Positions 59,551-64,000 of a stretch of DNA of 64,000 nucleotides are shown here, in pieces (positions within the stretch are counted from its first letter, which is position 1; each line of letters begins with the position of its first letter). This DNA is from Stomorhina lunata (lineage: Eukaryota > Arthropoda > Insecta > Diptera > Rhiniidae). The position numbers and the translations under genes are program-made. The stretch is from NCBI GenBank assembly GCA_933228675.1, contig OW121743.1:10971486-11035485 (forward strand), in the 5' to 3' direction. The notes beneath the pieces were generated by a model. The model was not told where the DNA came from. It ran no database searches and saw only the letters and a program-made list of their open reading frames with translations.

Positions 59551-62500
59551 ATACTAATACTAATACTAATACTAATACTAATACTAATACTAATACTAAT
59601 ACTAATACTAATACTAATACTAATACTAATACTAATACTAATACTAATACTAATACTAATACTAATACTAATACTAATACTAATACTAATACTAATACTA
59701 ATACTAATACTAATACTAATACTAATACTAATACTAATACTAATACTAATACTAATACTAATACTAATACTAATACTAATACTAATACTAATACTAATAC
59801 TAATACTAATACTAATACTAATACTAATACTAATACTAATACTAATACTAATACTAATACTAATACTAATACTAATACTAATACTAATACTAATACTAAT
59901 ACTAATACTAATACTAATACTAATACTAATACTAATACTAATACTAATACTAATACTAATACTAATACTAATACTAATACTAATACTAATACTAATACTA
60001 ATACTAATACTAATACTAATACTAATACTAATACTAATACTAATACTAATACTAATACTAATACTAATACTAATACTAATACTAATACTAATACTAATAC
60101 TAATACTAATACTAATACTAATACTAATACTAATACTAATACTAATACTAATACTAATACTAATACTAATACTAATACTAATACTAATACTAATACTAAT
60201 ACTAATACTAATACTAATACTAATACTAATACTAATACTAATACTAATACTAATACTAATACTAATACTAATACTAATACTAATACTAATACTAATACTA
60301 ATACTAATACTAATACTAATACTAATACTAATACTAATACTAATACTAATACTAATACTAATACTAATACTAATACTAATACTAATACTAATACTAATAC
60401 TAATACTAATACTAATACTAATACTAATACTAATACTAATACTAATACTAATACTAATACTAATACTAATACTAATACTAATACTAATACTAATACTAAT
60501 ACTAATACTAATACTAATACTAATACTAATACTAATACTAATACTAATACTAATACTAATACTAATACTAATACTAATACTAATACTAATACTAATACTA
60601 ATACTAATACTAATACTAATACTAATACTAATACTAATACTAATACTAATACTAATACTAATACTAATACTAATACTAATACTAATACTAATACTAATAC
60701 TAATACTAATACTAATACTAATACTAATACTAATACTAATACTAATACTAATACTAATACTAATACTAATACTAATACTAATACTAATACTAATACTAAT
60801 ACTAATACTAATACTAATACTAATACTAATACTAATACTAATACTAATACTAATACTAATACTAATACTAATACTAATACTAATACTAATACTAATACTA
60901 ATACTAATACTAATACTAATACTAATACTAATACTAATACTAATACTAATACTAATACTAATACTAATACTAATACTAATACTAATACTAATACTAATAC
61001 TAATACTAATACTAATACTAATACTAATACTAATACTAATACTAATACTAATACTAATACTAATACTAATACTAATACTAATACTAATACTAATACTAAT
61101 ACTAATACTAATACTAATACTAATACTAATACTAATACTAATACTAATACTAATACTAATACTAATACTAATACTAATACTAATACTAATACTAATACTA
61201 ATACTAATACTAATACTAATACTAATACTAATACTAATACTAATACTAATACTAATACTAATACTAATACTAATACTAATACTAATACTAATACTAATAC
61301 TAATACTAATACTAATACTAATACTAATACTAATACTAATACTAATACTAATACTAATACTAATACTAATACTAATACTAATACTAATACTAATACTAAT
61401 ACTAATACTAATACTAATACTAATACTAATACTAATACTAATACTAATACTAATACTAATACTAATACTAATACTAATACTAATACTAATACTAATACTA
61501 ATACTAATACTAATACTAATACTAATACTAATACTAATACTAATACTAATACTAATACTAATACTAATACTAATACTAATACTAATACTAATACTAATAC
61601 TAATACTAATACTAATACTAATACTAATACTAATACTAATACTAATACTAATACTAATACTAATACTAATACTAATACTAATACTAATACTAATACTAAT
61701 ACTAATACTAATACTAATACTAATACTAATACTAATACTAATACTAATACTAATACTAATACTAATACTAATACTAATACTAATACTAATACTAATACTA
61801 ATACTAATACTAATACTAATACTAATACTAATACTAATACTAATACTAATACTAATACTAATACTAATACTAATACTAATACTAATACTAATACTAATAC
61901 TAATACTAATACTAATACTAATACTAATACTAATACTAATACTAATACTAATACTAATACTAATACTAATACTAATACTAATACTAATACTAATACTAAT
62001 ACTAATACTAATACTAATACTAATACTAATACTAATACTAATACTAATACTAATACTAATACTAATACTAATACTAATACTAATACTAATACTAATACTA
62101 ATACTAATACTAATACTAATACTAATACTAATACTAATACTAATACTAATACTAATACTAATACTAATACTAATACTAATACTAATACTAATACTAATAC
62201 TAATACTAATACTAATACTAATACTAATACTAATACTAATACTAATACTAATACTAATACTAATACTAATACTAATACTAATACTAATACTAATACTAAT
62301 ACTAATACTAATACTAATACTAATACTAATACTAATACTAATACTAATACTAATACTAATACTAATACTAATACTAATACTAATACTAATACTAATACTA
62401 ATACTAATACTAATACTAATACTAATACTAATACTAATACTAATACTAATACTAATACTAATACTAATACTAATACTAATACTAATACTAATACTAATAC

Positions 62501-64000
62501 TAATACTAATACTAATACTAATACTAATACTAATACTAATACTAATACTAATACTAATACTAATACTAATACTAATACTAATACTAATACTAATACTAAT
62601 ACTAATACTAATACTAATACTAATACTAATACTAATACTAATACTAATACTAATACTAATACTAATACTAATACTAATACTAATACTAATACTAATACTA
62701 ATACTAATACTAATACTAATACTAATACTAATACTAATACTAATACTAATACTAATACTAATACTAATACTAATACTAATACTAATACTAATACTAATAC
62801 TAATACTAATACTAATACTAATACTAATACTAATACTAATACTAATACTAATACTAATACTAATACTAATACTAATACTAATACTAATACTAATACTAAT
62901 ACTAATACTAATACTAATACTAATACTAATACTAATACTAATACTAATACTAATACTAATACTAATACTAATACTAATACTAATACTAATACTAATACTA
63001 ATACTAATACTAATACTAATACTAATACTAATACTAATACTAATACTAATACTAATACTAATACTAATACTAATACTAATACTAATACTAATACTAATAC
63101 TAATACTAATACTAATACTAATACTAATACTAATACTAATACTAATACTAATACTAATACTAATACTAATACTAATACTAATACTAATACTAATACTAAT
63201 ACTAATACTAATACTAATACTAATACTAATACTAATACTAATACTAATACTAATACTAATACTAATACTAATACTAATACTAATACTAATACTAATACTA
63301 ATACTAATACTAATACTAATACTAATACTAATACTAATACTAATACTAATACTAATACTAATACTAATACTAATACTAATACTAATACTAATACTAATAC
63401 TAATACTAATACTAATACTAATACTAATACTAATACTAATACTAATACTAATACTAATACTAATACTAATACTAATACTAATACTAATACTAATACTAAT
63501 ACTAATACTAATACTAATACTAATACTAATACTAATACTAATACTAATACTAATACTAATACTAATACTAATACTAATACTAATACTAATACTAATACTA
63601 ATACTAATACTAATACTAATACTAATACTAATACTAATACTAATACTAATACTAATACTAATACTAATACTAATACTAATACTAATACTAATACTAATAC
63701 TAATACTAATACTAATACTAATACTAATACTAATACTAATACTAATACTAATACTAATACTAATACTAATACTAATACTAATACTAATACTAATACTAAT
63801 ACTAATACTAATACTAATACTAATACTAATACTAATACTAATACTAATACTAATACTAATACTAATACTAATACTAATACTAATACTAATACTAATACTA
63901 ATACTAATACTAATACTAATACTAATACTAATACTAATACTAATACTAATACTAATACTAATACTAATACTAATACTAATACTAATACTAATACTAATAC
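59551..64000. repeat. 6-bp satellite (AATACT)n, right part
   Basis: About 740 copies in the same orientation as the left part, with no irregularity that I can see, running to the window end. The same array clearly existed before the retrotransposon was inserted. Confidence 0.98.

Noticed and set aside
43201..64000. Telomeric repeat
   Set aside because: AATACT is not a known telomere motif. Diptera lack the TTAGG telomerase repeat, and the array is interrupted by a retrotransposon with no chromosome-end features.

Overview
This is a eukaryotic window. It is AT-rich, contains GT-AG introns, and carries metazoan transposon remnants. The most likely source is a schizophoran (probably calyptrate) fly. 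That inference rests on a DUF1397 27-kDa hemolymph-type protein, two TIL-domain inhibitor genes with a TATA plus TCAGT-type initiator, and interspersed repeats of the kind common in higher Diptera. More than half of the 64 kb is satellite DNA. No bacterial features are present.

Layout, left to right. 1-3640: an 11-bp satellite (TGAACTAGAAC) with a decayed right edge. 4847-4920: a possible first coding exon. 5063-8313: about 100 copies of a 31-bp self-complementary satellite. 9626-10994: a 12-bp satellite (AGACATAGACTA). 11320-11421 (minus): a possible terminal coding exon. 12921-15119: a block of 12-mer, then pure 6-mer (AGACTA), then 12-mer again. 17289-18961: a second 11-bp satellite (AGAACTAGAAC), one base different from the first. 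20271-23965: a 123-bp satellite with paired AACTTAACGAAA boxes, which changes from a monomeric array into a 370-bp trimeric higher-order repeat.

25470-35151 is transposon-rich DNA. It holds two copies of a dispersed noncoding repeat, one of them containing a 230-bp foldback MITE. A 557-bp internally deleted Tc1/mariner-type element is nested inside an older mariner-type pseudogene. There are also two tRNA-derived SINE copies and a probable solo LTR. Two tandemly duplicated TIL-domain genes (29543-29915 and 30797-31176) and a DUF1397 gene (35492-36463) are the only well supported host genes.

36553-41230 is a 4.7-kb 12-mer array with internal block duplications. It is followed by a decayed AATACT-type region, unique sequence, a 200-N gap, and then a nearly pure (AATACT)n array. 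That array runs from 43201 to the window end and is interrupted by a 5-kb non-LTR retrotransposon on the minus strand (about 54557-59550). The element has both ORFs open: ORF1 has a PHD-like finger, and ORF2 has an endonuclease and a reverse transcriptase carrying an in-frame Asn-rich minisatellite.

The most unusual features are the self-complementary 31-bp satellite, the higher-order organisation of the 123-bp satellite, the shared ACTA core and shared strand polarity of the simple satellites, and the coding minisatellite in the retrotransposon. The very long ORFs over the arrays are products of repeats whose period is a multiple of three, not genes.
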